Shown here: one piece after another, positions 26,035-32,189 of the stretch
Layout: each line of letters begins with the position of its first letter
Numbering within the stretch: position 1 is the first letter of the stretch
Source: a virus
Strand: one strand, 5' to 3'
Length of the DNA: 36,680 bases
Virus record (IMG/VR): IMGVR_UViG_3300025632_000038
Location: 1-36,680 of that record
The notes under the pieces: generated by a model
Seen by the model: the letters and a program-made list of their open reading frames with translations, nothing else
Told to the model about the DNA's origin: nothing
The model's database searches: none
Made by a program: the position numbers and the translations under genes

Positions 26035-26156
26035 GTCTCTCCAGAGGGTGAGGGTGATGCCGAGAGAGAAGAGACAGGACATTGAAGATAATATTAACAC
26101 CACCCTCGTCTCTAAATTACTGATTTATTATATATAAATACAAGTATTCTCTCTCG
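26035..26156 (-). promoter_or_regulatory. Structured mRNA leader with competing stems and possible pseudoknot
   Basis: In the leftward transcript, CGAGAGAGAA (26156-26147) pairs exactly with UUCUCUCUCG (26070-26061). AGAGAC (26113-26108) pairs with GUCUCU (26075-26070), nested inside it. GAGGGUGGUG (26107-26098) pairs with CAUCACCCUC (26059-26050) with one mismatch and crosses the first stem, which gives a pseudoknot topology. The GUCUCU strand can instead pair with AGAGAC (26040-26035), which overlaps the ribosome site GGAGAG of the next gene. The last part (26041-26080) is about 60% GC, double the surroundings. Pairings were found by eye. Confidence 0.45.
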
Positions 26157-26178
26157 ACAAACTACTTAATTAGAAAAG

Positions 26179-26808
26179 TTAGAATGGAACGTCATCATCT
26201 ACTTCATCTTGAGATAATTCTTCTCCACCTTCCCATAAAACAATTTCTTTTGCTTTAAGAGTAGTTCTTTTCTCTTGTTGATCTAATGGAAGATCTTTAG
26301 TATCTCTTGTTATATAACTATGTGTCTCTAAGTCTATAATAACAGGTTTACCAATAACATCTTCTTCTTCTATTAGCACTAGTTTCTTTTTACCATCTGA
26401 CTCTTCTAACTCAATACCAAGACCCTCTAATAATTTAAAGTATCTACTATTTTTGTTTGCTGAAGATGTATCAGTAAAGATAAAGAAACCATTGTCATAG
26501 TATTTTTTACCCGGAAGATGGCTGCACTTTATTTCTTCTTGTACTCCAGTTTCATCTGCGATAGGTATTCTATTACCATTCACATCTAATCTGTATTTAT
26601 ATCCATCCATTTCCCATAGTAATTGAGTCTCATCAGCAGATTCATCTGCTAATTGATAACACATATTAACTATAATTGCTTCTCCTGCTCTAGTATTTAC
26701 TTCTTTAGTTGTTAAAGAAACAATATGAGCTGGATATTTACCTTCTTCTGTTGGTATAAACTCAGGTCTGTTTGAAGGTTCAAATACTACATCTAGTTCT
26801 TTTGCCAT
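26179..26808 (-). CDS. SSB-like single-stranded DNA-binding protein
   Basis: 209 aa. The body is beta-rich (EGKYPAHIVSLTTKEVNT, AIIVNMCYQLADESA) as expected of an OB-fold or DUF669-like phage protein. The C-terminus is DEVDDDVPF, an acidic tail ending in Pro-Phe like the partner-binding tails of bacterial SSB. It is encoded four bases after a small gene that itself follows the Rad52-like gene, the usual SSB/recombinase neighbourhood. It would coat ssDNA and recruit operon partners. Absence of a clear Walker motif argues against a RecA-type alternative. Strong AAAGGAG ribosome site upstream. Confidence 0.65.
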   Translation of the reverse strand: MAKELDVVFEPSNRPEFIPTEEGKYPAHIVSLTTKEVNTRAGEAIIVNMCYQLADESADETQLLWEMDGYKYRLDVNGNRIPIADETGVQEEIKCSHLPGKKYYDNGFFIFTDTSSANKNSRYFKLLEGLGIELEESDGKKKLVLIEEEDVIGKPVIIDLETHSYITRDTKDLPLDQQEKRTTLKAKEIVLWEGGEELSQDEVDDDVPF

Positions 26809-26811
26809 TTT

Positions 26812-27087
26812 TTAAACTCCTTTTGGTTTTGTTATTGTGTATTTTTCCATTAGTTTCTGATATTCAGCTTGAAACTCTTTCATTTCTCCGGTTGGTTTTA
26901 TTTTACTACCACCACGAAAGTACAATCTAGGTGATACATAAACATCATCTGATATTCTAAAGTATCTTTCTGTTGATCCTTTCTTTGTAGAAACATTACC
27001 AGATTTACTTAGAGCTTTCTCTGCTGTTTTAGATAATTGACCAGATTCTCTTAATCTCTTCAAATCATCTTGTTTTATTTTTCCCAT
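26812..27087 (-). CDS. Hypothetical basic protein
   Basis: 91 aa, with AAAGGAG before the ATG. The first half is helical and basic (KQDDLKRLRESGQLSKTAEKA) and the second half has VYVSPRLYFRGG. No cysteines and no known motif. It lies between the Rad52-like and SSB-like genes, so a recombination-accessory role is suggested by context only. Confidence 0.55.
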   Translation of the reverse strand: MGKIKQDDLKRLRESGQLSKTAEKALSKSGNVSTKKGSTERYFRISDDVYVSPRLYFRGGSKIKPTGEMKEFQAEYQKLMEKYTITKPKGV

Positions 27088-27088
27088 T

Positions 27089-27721
27089 TTATTCTCCTTT
27101 ATCCTTTAAAGAATCTCTTTCTCTTGTTAGTTTAGACAAAGAACCATTGTAGTTTGCAGTATTTAGAACTTGATCTTTTATCAAACCATGTATCTTTGTC
27201 ATTTTATCTTCGCTTATTTCAGATGCAACTAGAAGTATTTCTTGCTTTTGATCATCAGATAGTTCAAGATCTTCTATTTGATTTCTGTATACATCATCTG
27301 CGATATTCATATACATATTAAATGCTTTCTTAATACAATCTGTATTAGCTGCTTTAACATCGTTACCAATATCAACAAACTCTCCTGTTGCTCTTTTTGT
27401 TTGAAGTCTATGAGCAGCTACCATATCACCAGTTCTCCAGATACCTTCATCATACCATTTCAATCTACCATGAACAACGTAAGCTGCTCCACTTAGATTT
27501 TCTGATTTATGTATTTCCCAAGACCATCCGGGGAACTCTTTGTCTGCTATTTCTCTCATATATGAATACTCTACATAATCTGCTCCAGCTCTTTGCTTAA
27601 TGAAAGGTTTTGGAGTTTTCATAAATGATACTTTCTTGTGTTTTATTGTTATTGCTTTTCTAATATCCTCTACATTAGACAGGGATACTTGATCTGTAAT
27701 AACAGTTGTATTGTTTTCCAT
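27089..27721 (-). CDS. Rad52/Sak-like single-strand annealing protein
   Basis: 210 aa. Residues about 49-140 carry the family pattern. YVEYSYMREIADKEFPGWSW is followed by AAYVVHGRLKW, TGDMVAAHRLQTKRATG, and then DIGNDVKAANTDCIKKAFNM. The A-x-[SN]-D-[AC]-x-K-[RK]-A-F segment near residues 125-134 is the clearest Rad52-like signature. Such phage proteins form rings that anneal complementary ssDNA. It is coupled in one operon with a Cas4-like nuclease and an SSB-like protein, a classical phage recombination module. The C-terminal 60 residues are charged and helical. An Erf-type annealing protein is the alternative. Confidence 0.7.
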   Translation of the reverse strand: MENNTTVITDQVSLSNVEDIRKAITIKHKKVSFMKTPKPFIKQRAGADYVEYSYMREIADKEFPGWSWEIHKSENLSGAAYVVHGRLKWYDEGIWRTGDMVAAHRLQTKRATGEFVDIGNDVKAANTDCIKKAFNMYMNIADDVYRNQIEDLELSDDQKQEILLVASEISEDKMTKIHGLIKDQVLNTANYNGSLSKLTRERDSLKDKGE

Positions 27722-27733
27722 TTGTTTTCCTTG

Positions 27734-28510
27734 TTATTTTTTTAATAGTGATGGACAAATACTACTAAATTGACAATATCTACATTCCCAATCTTCAAAA
27801 GGAACACCATACGAAATACCAGCTTCAAGAAGATCAGAGTTTTCAAAGTCTTCACCTGCGTCTGTTAGTATTTCATTTAGTTCCTTCCAATAAGATTCAG
27901 CATTTTTTATGTATTCATTGCTTACAATCTGCTCTCTCATTAAAGAAGTATTTTTGTTATACCATATTAGAAACATATTTATTCTAACATCTTCGCCAAA
28001 CTCTTCTTTAATTGCTAAAGCGTAACTACCTAATTGTAACTTATAGTTAGTATCTGTTGTTGCGACTCGGTTTTCTTTCCGGCCAAACTTTGTTGTCCAT
28101 TTGTAAGCTGCAACTGTTTTAAAATCATAAAGATTAAACTCAGTTACTTCTCCATCTGTAAACAAAGCTTCTCCAACATCGTAAGTACCTACTAAATTAT
28201 ACTCTGGAACAGATACTTTTTGTTCTGAATATAATTGTACGGCATTTTTTGGTTGAAGTCTTTCTTGTTCTTCTTGTATTATCTCGTTTCTCCAATTAAC
28301 TGCTTCTTCTATATCACTATGTGTAATAGTTCCAAGTCGAAGTAGTCTTAAGGATTTGTCATCCATTTCTTTTTTATCATACCCGAAGAAGTTATACATT
28401 TGTTTTCTATAACAACTACCAGCAGATGATGCATGAAACTCTTCGGAGTCTCTTGCTCTTTGTTTATTTAAATGACTAAGATAATCTGTGTATACTTTGA
28501 TTAGATCCAT
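27734..28510 (-). CDS. Cas4/RecB-like PD-(D/E)XK nuclease with Fe-S cysteines
   Basis: 258 aa. Nuclease core: H64 in GTITHSDIEEA, D111 in LVGTYDVG, D129-x-K131 in NLYDFKTV, and Q159-x3-Y163 in LQLGSYALA, the complete PD-(D/E)XK set. C33 (AGSCYRK) with C243, C246 and C252 (ECRYCQFSSIC) form the four-Cys iron-sulfur arrangement of Cas4 and AddB-type nucleases. There is no CRISPR array or other cas gene, so this is a phage exonuclease that likely makes ssDNA for the Rad52-like annealing protein next to it. Length and motif spacing are normal. Start ATG is preceded by AGGGAGAG. Confidence 0.8.
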   Translation of the reverse strand: MDLIKVYTDYLSHLNKQRARDSEEFHASSAGSCYRKQMYNFFGYDKKEMDDKSLRLLRLGTITHSDIEEAVNWRNEIIQEEQERLQPKNAVQLYSEQKVSVPEYNLVGTYDVGEALFTDGEVTEFNLYDFKTVAAYKWTTKFGRKENRVATTDTNYKLQLGSYALAIKEEFGEDVRINMFLIWYNKNTSLMREQIVSNEYIKNAESYWKELNEILTDAGEDFENSDLLEAGISYGVPFEDWECRYCQFSSICPSLLKK

Positions 28511-28532
28511 ATTCTCTCCCTATGGTTACCTA

Positions 28533-28561
28533 AATTTAATAATATCAATATTTAGAGTCAA
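28533..28561 (-). promoter_or_regulatory. Possible internal leftward promoter
   Basis: On the minus strand TTGACT (28561-28556), a 17-base spacer and TAAATT (28538-28533) lie just upstream of the nuclease gene. The -35 is good (5 of 6) and the -10 weak (4 of 6). It could boost the recombination module. Confidence 0.3.
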
Positions 28562-28564
28562 TTA

Positions 28565-28651
28565 AAAATGTAAGAGTGTCCGGCTTTTATCTACGCATCG
28601 TAAATCTCACACACTCGGTTTTATTAGTGTTGGCTTCAACTCTTACATTTT
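28565..28651 (-). ncRNA. Candidate structured RNA (three-way junction)
   Basis: AAAATGTAAGAGT (28565-28577) pairs perfectly with ACTCTTACATTTT (28639-28651), a 13-bp closing stem. In the minus-strand RNA the 61-base interior folds into two further hairpins. ACACU/AGUGU has a 10-base loop; AUUUACG/CGUAGAU has a 3-base AUG loop and one G-U pair. The 3' end runs into five U residues, as in an intrinsic terminator. It lies between the 28665-29024 gene and the nuclease gene. It may be a small RNA, a riboregulator or an elaborate terminator. Folded by eye only. Confidence 0.45.
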
Positions 28652-28664
28652 ATCCACATACCAA

Positions 28665-29024
28665 TTACTCTAACTTACTTTCTAACCATCTAACAAATCC
28701 AAAAGTATGTGCAATACCTTTAGCTCCAATGTTAAATTGAGTCAATCTACTTAATCCCCAAAATTCTGAAGGTCTATAATATTCGGGATCATATAGAGTT
28801 GTCATCTTCCAATCATACAAAGTAATAACTTCATTTGTTTTATTGTTTCTGAAATAATAATCTCTAGATACTTTATATCCATCTGATTCATTTCCAGATC
28901 CAAATACAGAATCTACAAGAGAAGGAATTAATTTACATACTCTTTGAAGACTTGATCCTGTTATATCTTCGTTAGTTATTTCTTCTTCTTGAGCGTCAAT
29001 AAGATAAAAAGGTTCATTATTCAT
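28665..29024 (-). CDS. Hypothetical acidic protein
   Basis: 119 aa, AAAAGGAG before the ATG. The sequence is mixed alpha/beta with aromatic-rich C-terminal half (TLYDPEYYRPSEFWGLSRL, then AHTFGFVRWLESKLE). One cysteine. No known domain. It lies between the winged-helix protein and the structured RNA element. Confidence 0.55.
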   Translation of the reverse strand: MNNEPFYLIDAQEEEITNEDITGSSLQRVCKLIPSLVDSVFGSGNESDGYKVSRDYYFRNNKTNEVITLYDWKMTTLYDPEYYRPSEFWGLSRLTQFNIGAKGIAHTFGFVRWLESKLE

Positions 29025-29038
29025 TGCTTTCTCCTTTT

Positions 29039-29593
29039 TTATTGTTCACTTACTAAATACCAATATTTCTCCCCACAATCATCATCCCATGCACTAACTT
29101 CTGATAAGAAGAGATCTCCATGTAAATGACAATAATCTACATCTTTTTTCTTTATTGGTTTATAGTACCCTATTCTAAGAACTCTTGTTCCATCTAAAGA
29201 AGAAGTAAACTTTATTTCTTTGTATCCTTTTATCATCAATAGTAATTTAATCTTATCTTCCATGTGATATATAGAATCTTTTATGAGTTCTGCATTTTTA
29301 TCATCACTATTAATAGGAATTACTGGAGAAACAAGTCTTTTTGTTATTGAGCATTTTCTCTTTTCAACTGTTTTTAGGAATCCATCTTTTTTTAATCCGT
29401 TTACTCTTCCACTTACAGCATTTATGTCAAAACCAGTAAGAGATGAAATTTCTCTCAATGAAATACCATTGAATATGTTTTCGACTCTATCACAATGAGA
29501 TTTTACAACATATAATATTTTATCTCTTTGTGTTTTCATTGTTCCTTCTTTATTAATTTCTTTGTATGCGATTTTACTTGTTGTTGCTATCAT
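29039..29593 (-). CDS. Winged-helix DNA-binding protein, putative regulator
   Basis: 184 aa from the ATG at 29593 (GAGGAG upstream); the ATG at 29539 (AAGGA upstream) would give 166 aa beginning MKTQRDKILYVVKSH and may be the true start. Residues about 30-75 read GISLREISSLTGFDINAVSG and then RVNGLKKDGFLKTVEKRKC, the helix-turn-helix plus wing of MarR/GntR-type or phage DNA-binding domains. The C-terminal half is beta-rich with four Cys/His (DYCHLHGD, DDCGEKYW). It could regulate the leftward operon; a target is not visible. It overlaps the upstream gene by 20 bases if the long start is used. Confidence 0.6.
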   Translation of the reverse strand: MIATTSKIAYKEINKEGTMKTQRDKILYVVKSHCDRVENIFNGISLREISSLTGFDINAVSGRVNGLKKDGFLKTVEKRKCSITKRLVSPVIPINSDDKNAELIKDSIYHMEDKIKLLLMIKGYKEIKFTSSLDGTRVLRIGYYKPIKKKDVDYCHLHGDLFLSEVSAWDDDCGEKYWYLVSEQ

Positions 29594-29927
29594 TGTTTTT
29601 CTCCTCTTTTTTCATTGCTTCTTTGTGATCTATTCTATTTAATAAGTTTGATTTCATTAAAGCAGAACTAAAGAATACATCGATAAGCTTCATCATTCTT
29701 TTGTAAGCAACTCCTTTATATTCTAAGTTACCTTTGTTATATGATAATATATACGAATTGACAACTTCCATTTTCTTTGAACTATACATATTTATTTCCT
29801 CTTTTATTTTTCCTTGTTTGTGTTTATTCATCCAGTAATTGACATCTTCTTGAGTACCTAATTCTTCAAGCAAACCTTCTTGATCGTTTTTTTCACATAG
29901 GTAATCTATAAATCCCATTTTACTCAT
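29574..29927 (-). CDS. Hypothetical protein
   Basis: 117 aa, AAAGGAG seven bases before the ATG. Helical and charged, with a polar Asn/Lys/Glu tail (KEEKNNDSNNK). The middle (GVAYKRMMKLIDVFFSSAL) may form a hydrophobic helix. No recognised motif; one of several small unknowns at the promoter-proximal end of the leftward operon, where phages often place host-takeover genes. Confidence 0.55.
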   Translation of the reverse strand: MSKMGFIDYLCEKNDQEGLLEELGTQEDVNYWMNKHKQGKIKEEINMYSSKKMEVVNSYILSYNKGNLEYKGVAYKRMMKLIDVFFSSALMKSNLLNRIDHKEAMKKEEKNNDSNNK

Positions 29928-29938
29928 TATATTCTCCT

Positions 29939-30172
29939 TTATTTTTTTAACCAGTACTCTAATGTTGGATCATCATCCCAATCTATCATTTCATTCATAG
30001 CTTTTATTTGTACATTAAGACTTTGAATCTCAGCATCTAATACAATAATTGCTTGTTCTAAACTTCCAAACTTCTTTACAAAACGATTAATTGTATCTTG
30101 TTTATATTTAGACCAGTTAAACTCTTTGCTTTCTATTTCTTTTAAATTTTTAAACAACATCGTTAATCTCAT
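29939..30172 (-). CDS. Hypothetical coiled-coil protein
   Basis: 77 aa (or 73 aa from an internal ATG at 30160). Helical throughout: NLKEIESKEFNWSKYKQD followed by LEQAIIVLDAEIQSLNVQIK, with an acidic tail. It overlaps the upstream gene by 23 bases. No domain recognised. Confidence 0.5.
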   Translation of the reverse strand: MRLTMLFKNLKEIESKEFNWSKYKQDTINRFVKKFGSLEQAIIVLDAEIQSLNVQIKAMNEMIDWDDDPTLEYWLKK

Positions 30173-30413
30173 CTACTAAATTTGCAGCCTCGTCTTGTAT
30201 TGAATTAGCACGATAAAAAAGATCATTGATTTTATCTACATACTCTTCATTTTGTTTGTTTAATCTTTTTAGTTCTTCTACAATATTAGCATAAGAAATA
30301 ATTTTACTTTCATTAACTTTCCGTCCGAAGTCTTTAACTAATTTATCTTTCGATTTACTTTCTAATTCCCAATTAATTATATCTTTATATATATCACTTG
30401 ATTCTTTAACCAT
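30150..30413 (-). CDS. Hypothetical coiled-coil protein
   Basis: 87 aa with AGAGGAATAG upstream of the ATG. Mostly helical with heptad-like spacing (IVEELKRLNKQNEEYVDKIN). No cysteine and no known motif. Part of a run of three short helical proteins of similar size and composition, possibly paralogous, though I see no clear sequence match. Confidence 0.5.
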   Translation of the reverse strand: MVKESSDIYKDIINWELESKSKDKLVKDFGRKVNESKIISYANIVEELKRLNKQNEEYVDKINDLFYRANSIQDEAANLVDEINDVV

Positions 30414-30416
30414 AAT

Positions 30417-30641
30417 CTATTCCTCTTTTGTTTGATTTTTTGTTTCGTTTAATTGATCTTCTATTTCTTTCAAGCATTCACTATACCCAATATAATAACC
30501 TACTATCTGATCTAAGTTTTTTAAATCATCATAGTCTTTTTTTAATGGTTCACCAAAAGAAGTTATATATTCTTTACAATGCTTTACTTTTTCATTTACT
30601 CTCTCTAGTGTCATTAATGCTCTGAACTTGCTTATCTTCAT
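30417..30641 (-). CDS. Hypothetical helical protein
   Basis: 74 aa starting MKISKFRALMTLERVNEKVK; AAAAGGAA upstream. Helical and acidic at the C-terminus (ECLKEIEDQLNETKNQ). Its first five codons are repeated almost exactly at the end of the upstream gene (30660-30674), a sign of a local duplication. Function unknown. Confidence 0.5.
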   Translation of the reverse strand: MKISKFRALMTLERVNEKVKHCKEYITSFGEPLKKDYDDLKNLDQIVGYYIGYSECLKEIEDQLNETKNQTKEE

Positions 30642-30656
30642 ATTTTTTCCTTTTGT

Positions 30657-30848
30657 TTACTTACTTATCTTCATGCCATAGTTCTTTTCTAAAGTATTTA
30701 GAATTGAAATACATAAACCTCTTTCTTTAAATATTTCTTTTAGCTTCTTACTATGATAACGAGGGCTATAATTATATTTAATAAGGTCTAGCCTTCTCAT
30801 TTCTTTTTCAACAAGATTAAAAATATATTTTTCTTGGTCTTTATTCAT
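30657..30848 (-). CDS. Hypothetical basic helical protein
   Basis: 63 aa with AAAAGGAA upstream. Basic and helical (KEMRRLDLIKYNYSPRYHSK). It ends MKISK, copying the start of the next gene. No known family. It is the first gene after the long non-coding stretch at 30849-31235. Confidence 0.5.
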   Translation of the reverse strand: MNKDQEKYIFNLVEKEMRRLDLIKYNYSPRYHSKKLKEIFKERGLCISILNTLEKNYGMKISK

Positions 30849-31235
30849 CTTTACTATTCCTTTTGTTTATTTAAATTAAAGTTTAGACGAGGGCTGACTT
30901 AGTATAAAGCCTGATTCCATACTTCTCTTTATTCGTAGGTCTATGTATAAATACACTTCTTATAGAATAAATACAGATGGTGTCCGCTTTTTGCAGATTT
31001 TAACTAGTATAGCTTTATACATACCAACCCTTTGATTCATCGACTTGCCGAGTCTAGTCTAAGTTCTTGCACTGCTGACTTCCGAGGTAAAGTAGAACTG
31101 CGGAGTCCTTATACATTACAATCAACAGCGCAAAAAAAATTTTGATCAGTTTATACCGAGTAGCCCGTTATCCCTCTACGGAAATAATCTAGTTTTAACT
31201 CTCTTAGACACATTGATCAAGGTCTAGGCGACTAA
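30849..31235. other. 387-base non-coding region with GC-rich hairpins
   Basis: No supported gene on either strand. The part at 31041-31110 is about 50% GC, far above the surroundings. Visible elements: a 7-bp stem with one bulge (31077-31084 with 31101-31107); a competing 6-bp AGTTCT/AGAACT stem (31062-31067 with 31094-31099); GACT/AGTC at 31042-31054; a bulged hairpin at 31156-31181; a 9-bp inverted repeat (30902-30910 with 31012-31020); and the direct repeat GCTGACTT (30893, 31074). A run of eight T's on the minus strand lies near 31133-31140. No tRNA clover-leaf was found. A structured RNA, leader or replication origin are all possible. Confidence 0.5.
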
Positions 31236-31475
31236 TTACCAATCACTTCTTGTACTACCATAATGTTTAAACATTTTAAATAATAGCAAAGCTTTCTTAC
31301 CTACTCCTCTACATTTATTCAATTGACTTTCGTTAACATTTTTAGTAGCATTATATAATTCATCTAAATTTAATCTAGAGCAATACACTTCATCTTCTTT
31401 CCCAATACATTTATCTAACGCAAACAACAATGGATTAGGCAACAGCTCGTACGACTTAATCGGTTCTCTCAACAT
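31236..31475 (-). CDS. RNA polymerase alpha C-terminal domain-like protein
   Basis: 79 aa from the ATG at 31475 with AGGAG five bases before it; an upstream in-frame ATG lacks a ribosome site. Residues 35-73 (LNLDELYNATKNVNESQLNK, then CRGVGKKALLLFKMF) match the pattern of the alpha-CTD: a helix, then L-x-x-x-[RK]-[NG]-[VL]-G-[KR]-[KR]-[AS], then a helix, which is also a helix-hairpin-helix motif. The whole protein is about the size of an isolated alpha-CTD, without the assembly domain. It might bind DNA or host sigma/activators. A generic helix-hairpin-helix protein is the alternative. Second gene of the leftward operon, so made very early. Confidence 0.6.
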   Translation of the reverse strand: MLREPIKSYELLPNPLLFALDKCIGKEDEVYCSRLNLDELYNATKNVNESQLNKCRGVGKKALLLFKMFKHYGSTRSDW

Positions 31476-31579
31476 AATTACTCCTATAATGTTAATACCC
31501 AAGTTATCTTAAAATTACTATATATATACATAAACTATCTATGCGTCTGTATGCATACAATATAGGCTACTAAACACAC

Positions 31580-31609
31580 ATTCTAGACATATATGTTGTA
31601 TCTAGACAA
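31580..31609 (-). promoter_or_regulatory. Possible second leftward promoter
   Basis: Minus strand: TTGTCT (31609-31604), an 18-base spacer, then TAGAAT (31585-31580), 5 of 6 matches to the -10. The octamer TCTAGACA is repeated at 31582-31589 and 31601-31608 and overlaps both boxes, so it may be a regulator site. It would serve the alpha-CTD-like gene. Confidence 0.35.
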
Positions 31610-31641
31610 GTAGTTTAATGTAGTTAAAGTTAAAATAGTAA

Positions 31642-31665
31642 TGGGAGCAAACTTAATTACTCCCA
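31642..31665 (-). terminator. Weak hairpin after the first leftward gene
   Basis: TGGGAG and CTCCCA (31642-31647 with 31660-31665) form a 6-bp stem with a 12-base loop directly after the first leftward gene. Minus-strand sequence following it is U-rich but interrupted (TTACTATTTT). It may attenuate transcription ahead of the second promoter. Confidence 0.35.
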
Positions 31666-31671
31666 CCCTAA

Positions 31672-31959
31672 CTATCCTATTGTTCCAATATGAACTGTTT
31701 CTTCTTCTACTGGAGCGTATACTGGTTCATAACCATCTGCTACACACATATCATTTATCTCACGAAGATTCATTTCAAGAGCACGTTTAATGTCAGACTT
31801 AGATTGTATTGACACACCAAACGCACGATTCCACCCACGCTTAACAGGTGCTTTAAGTATCTGATCGAGACTACTTAACTTCAACTGCTGAGCCTTCTCA
31901 AGGTAGTAAGACCTTGGAACTTTTGTAAAAACTTCAGCTTTCGCTGCTTGCTTAGACAT
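31672..31959 (-). CDS. First gene of the leftward operon, hypothetical
   Basis: 95 aa with AAAGGAG before the ATG, first in line after the strong leftward promoter and therefore probably the earliest and most highly expressed leftward gene. N-terminus KQAAKAEVFTKVPRSYYLEK, then a basic middle (KAPVKRGWNRAFGVSIQSK) and an acidic end (APVEEETVHIG). Its DNA is visibly richer in G and C than neighbouring genes, hinting at recent transfer or at selection for expression. Not recognised; host-takeover or decoy functions are typical for this position. Confidence 0.6.
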   Translation of the reverse strand: MSKQAAKAEVFTKVPRSYYLEKAQQLKLSSLDQILKAPVKRGWNRAFGVSIQSKSDIKRALEMNLREINDMCVADGYEPVYAPVEEETVHIGTIG

Positions 31960-32016
31960 AACTTTCTCCTTTATGACTATTGTTAATTAATTATCAAAAT
32001 AATAATCAAATCAAAA

Positions 32017-32034
32017 ATAACTAAAATTAGTTAT
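32017..32034. promoter_or_regulatory. Palindromic operator candidate
   Basis: ATAACTAAAATTAGTTAT: two perfect 8-base arms with a 2-base centre, in the 5' leader of the leftward operon. The size fits a dimeric repressor site; the winged-helix protein at 29039-29593 is one possible ligand. Confidence 0.4.
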
Positions 32035-32040
32035 ATCAAA

Positions 32041-32085
32041 ACCCCCATATAGGGGGTATATATAGAGAAAAAGGCTACTTATCAA
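32041..32085 (-). promoter_or_regulatory. Main leftward promoter with overlapping inverted repeat
   Basis: Minus strand TTGATA (32085-32080), a 17-base spacer and TATATA (32062-32057) give a good sigma70-type promoter about 100 bases before the first leftward gene. Immediately downstream, ACCCCCATATAGGGGGT (32041-32057) is a 6-bp inverted repeat that spans the expected transcription start. It could be an operator or a 5'-end hairpin. Confidence 0.55.
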
Positions 32086-32118
32086 AATCCTACAATTTTT
32101 TTAGTAAATAACTGGGGT

Positions 32119-32147
32119 TTGTACTTGTATTAGTATTGACCTATCAT
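32119..32147 (+). promoter_or_regulatory. Main rightward promoter
   Basis: TTGTAC (32119-32124), a 17-base spacer and TATCAT (32142-32147, 5 of 6). It points to the terminase arm and its -35 lies 33 bases from that of the leftward promoter, so the two are back to back. The -35 is weak (3 of 6), suggesting an activator or a different polymerase. Confidence 0.4.
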
Positions 32148-32189
32148 TTAACTTAGTGGGTGGTTGGGCAAGGGAAAATAAAGGTATAT

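Noticed and set aside
27734-28510. CRISPR-Cas locus suggested by a Cas4-like protein
   Set aside because: No repeat-spacer array and no other cas gene in the window; stand-alone Cas4-like nucleases are common in phages.
30849-31235. tRNA or tmRNA in the non-coding island
   Set aside because: No 7-bp acceptor stem with a matching T-arm GTTC loop was found on either strand; only separate hairpins were seen.
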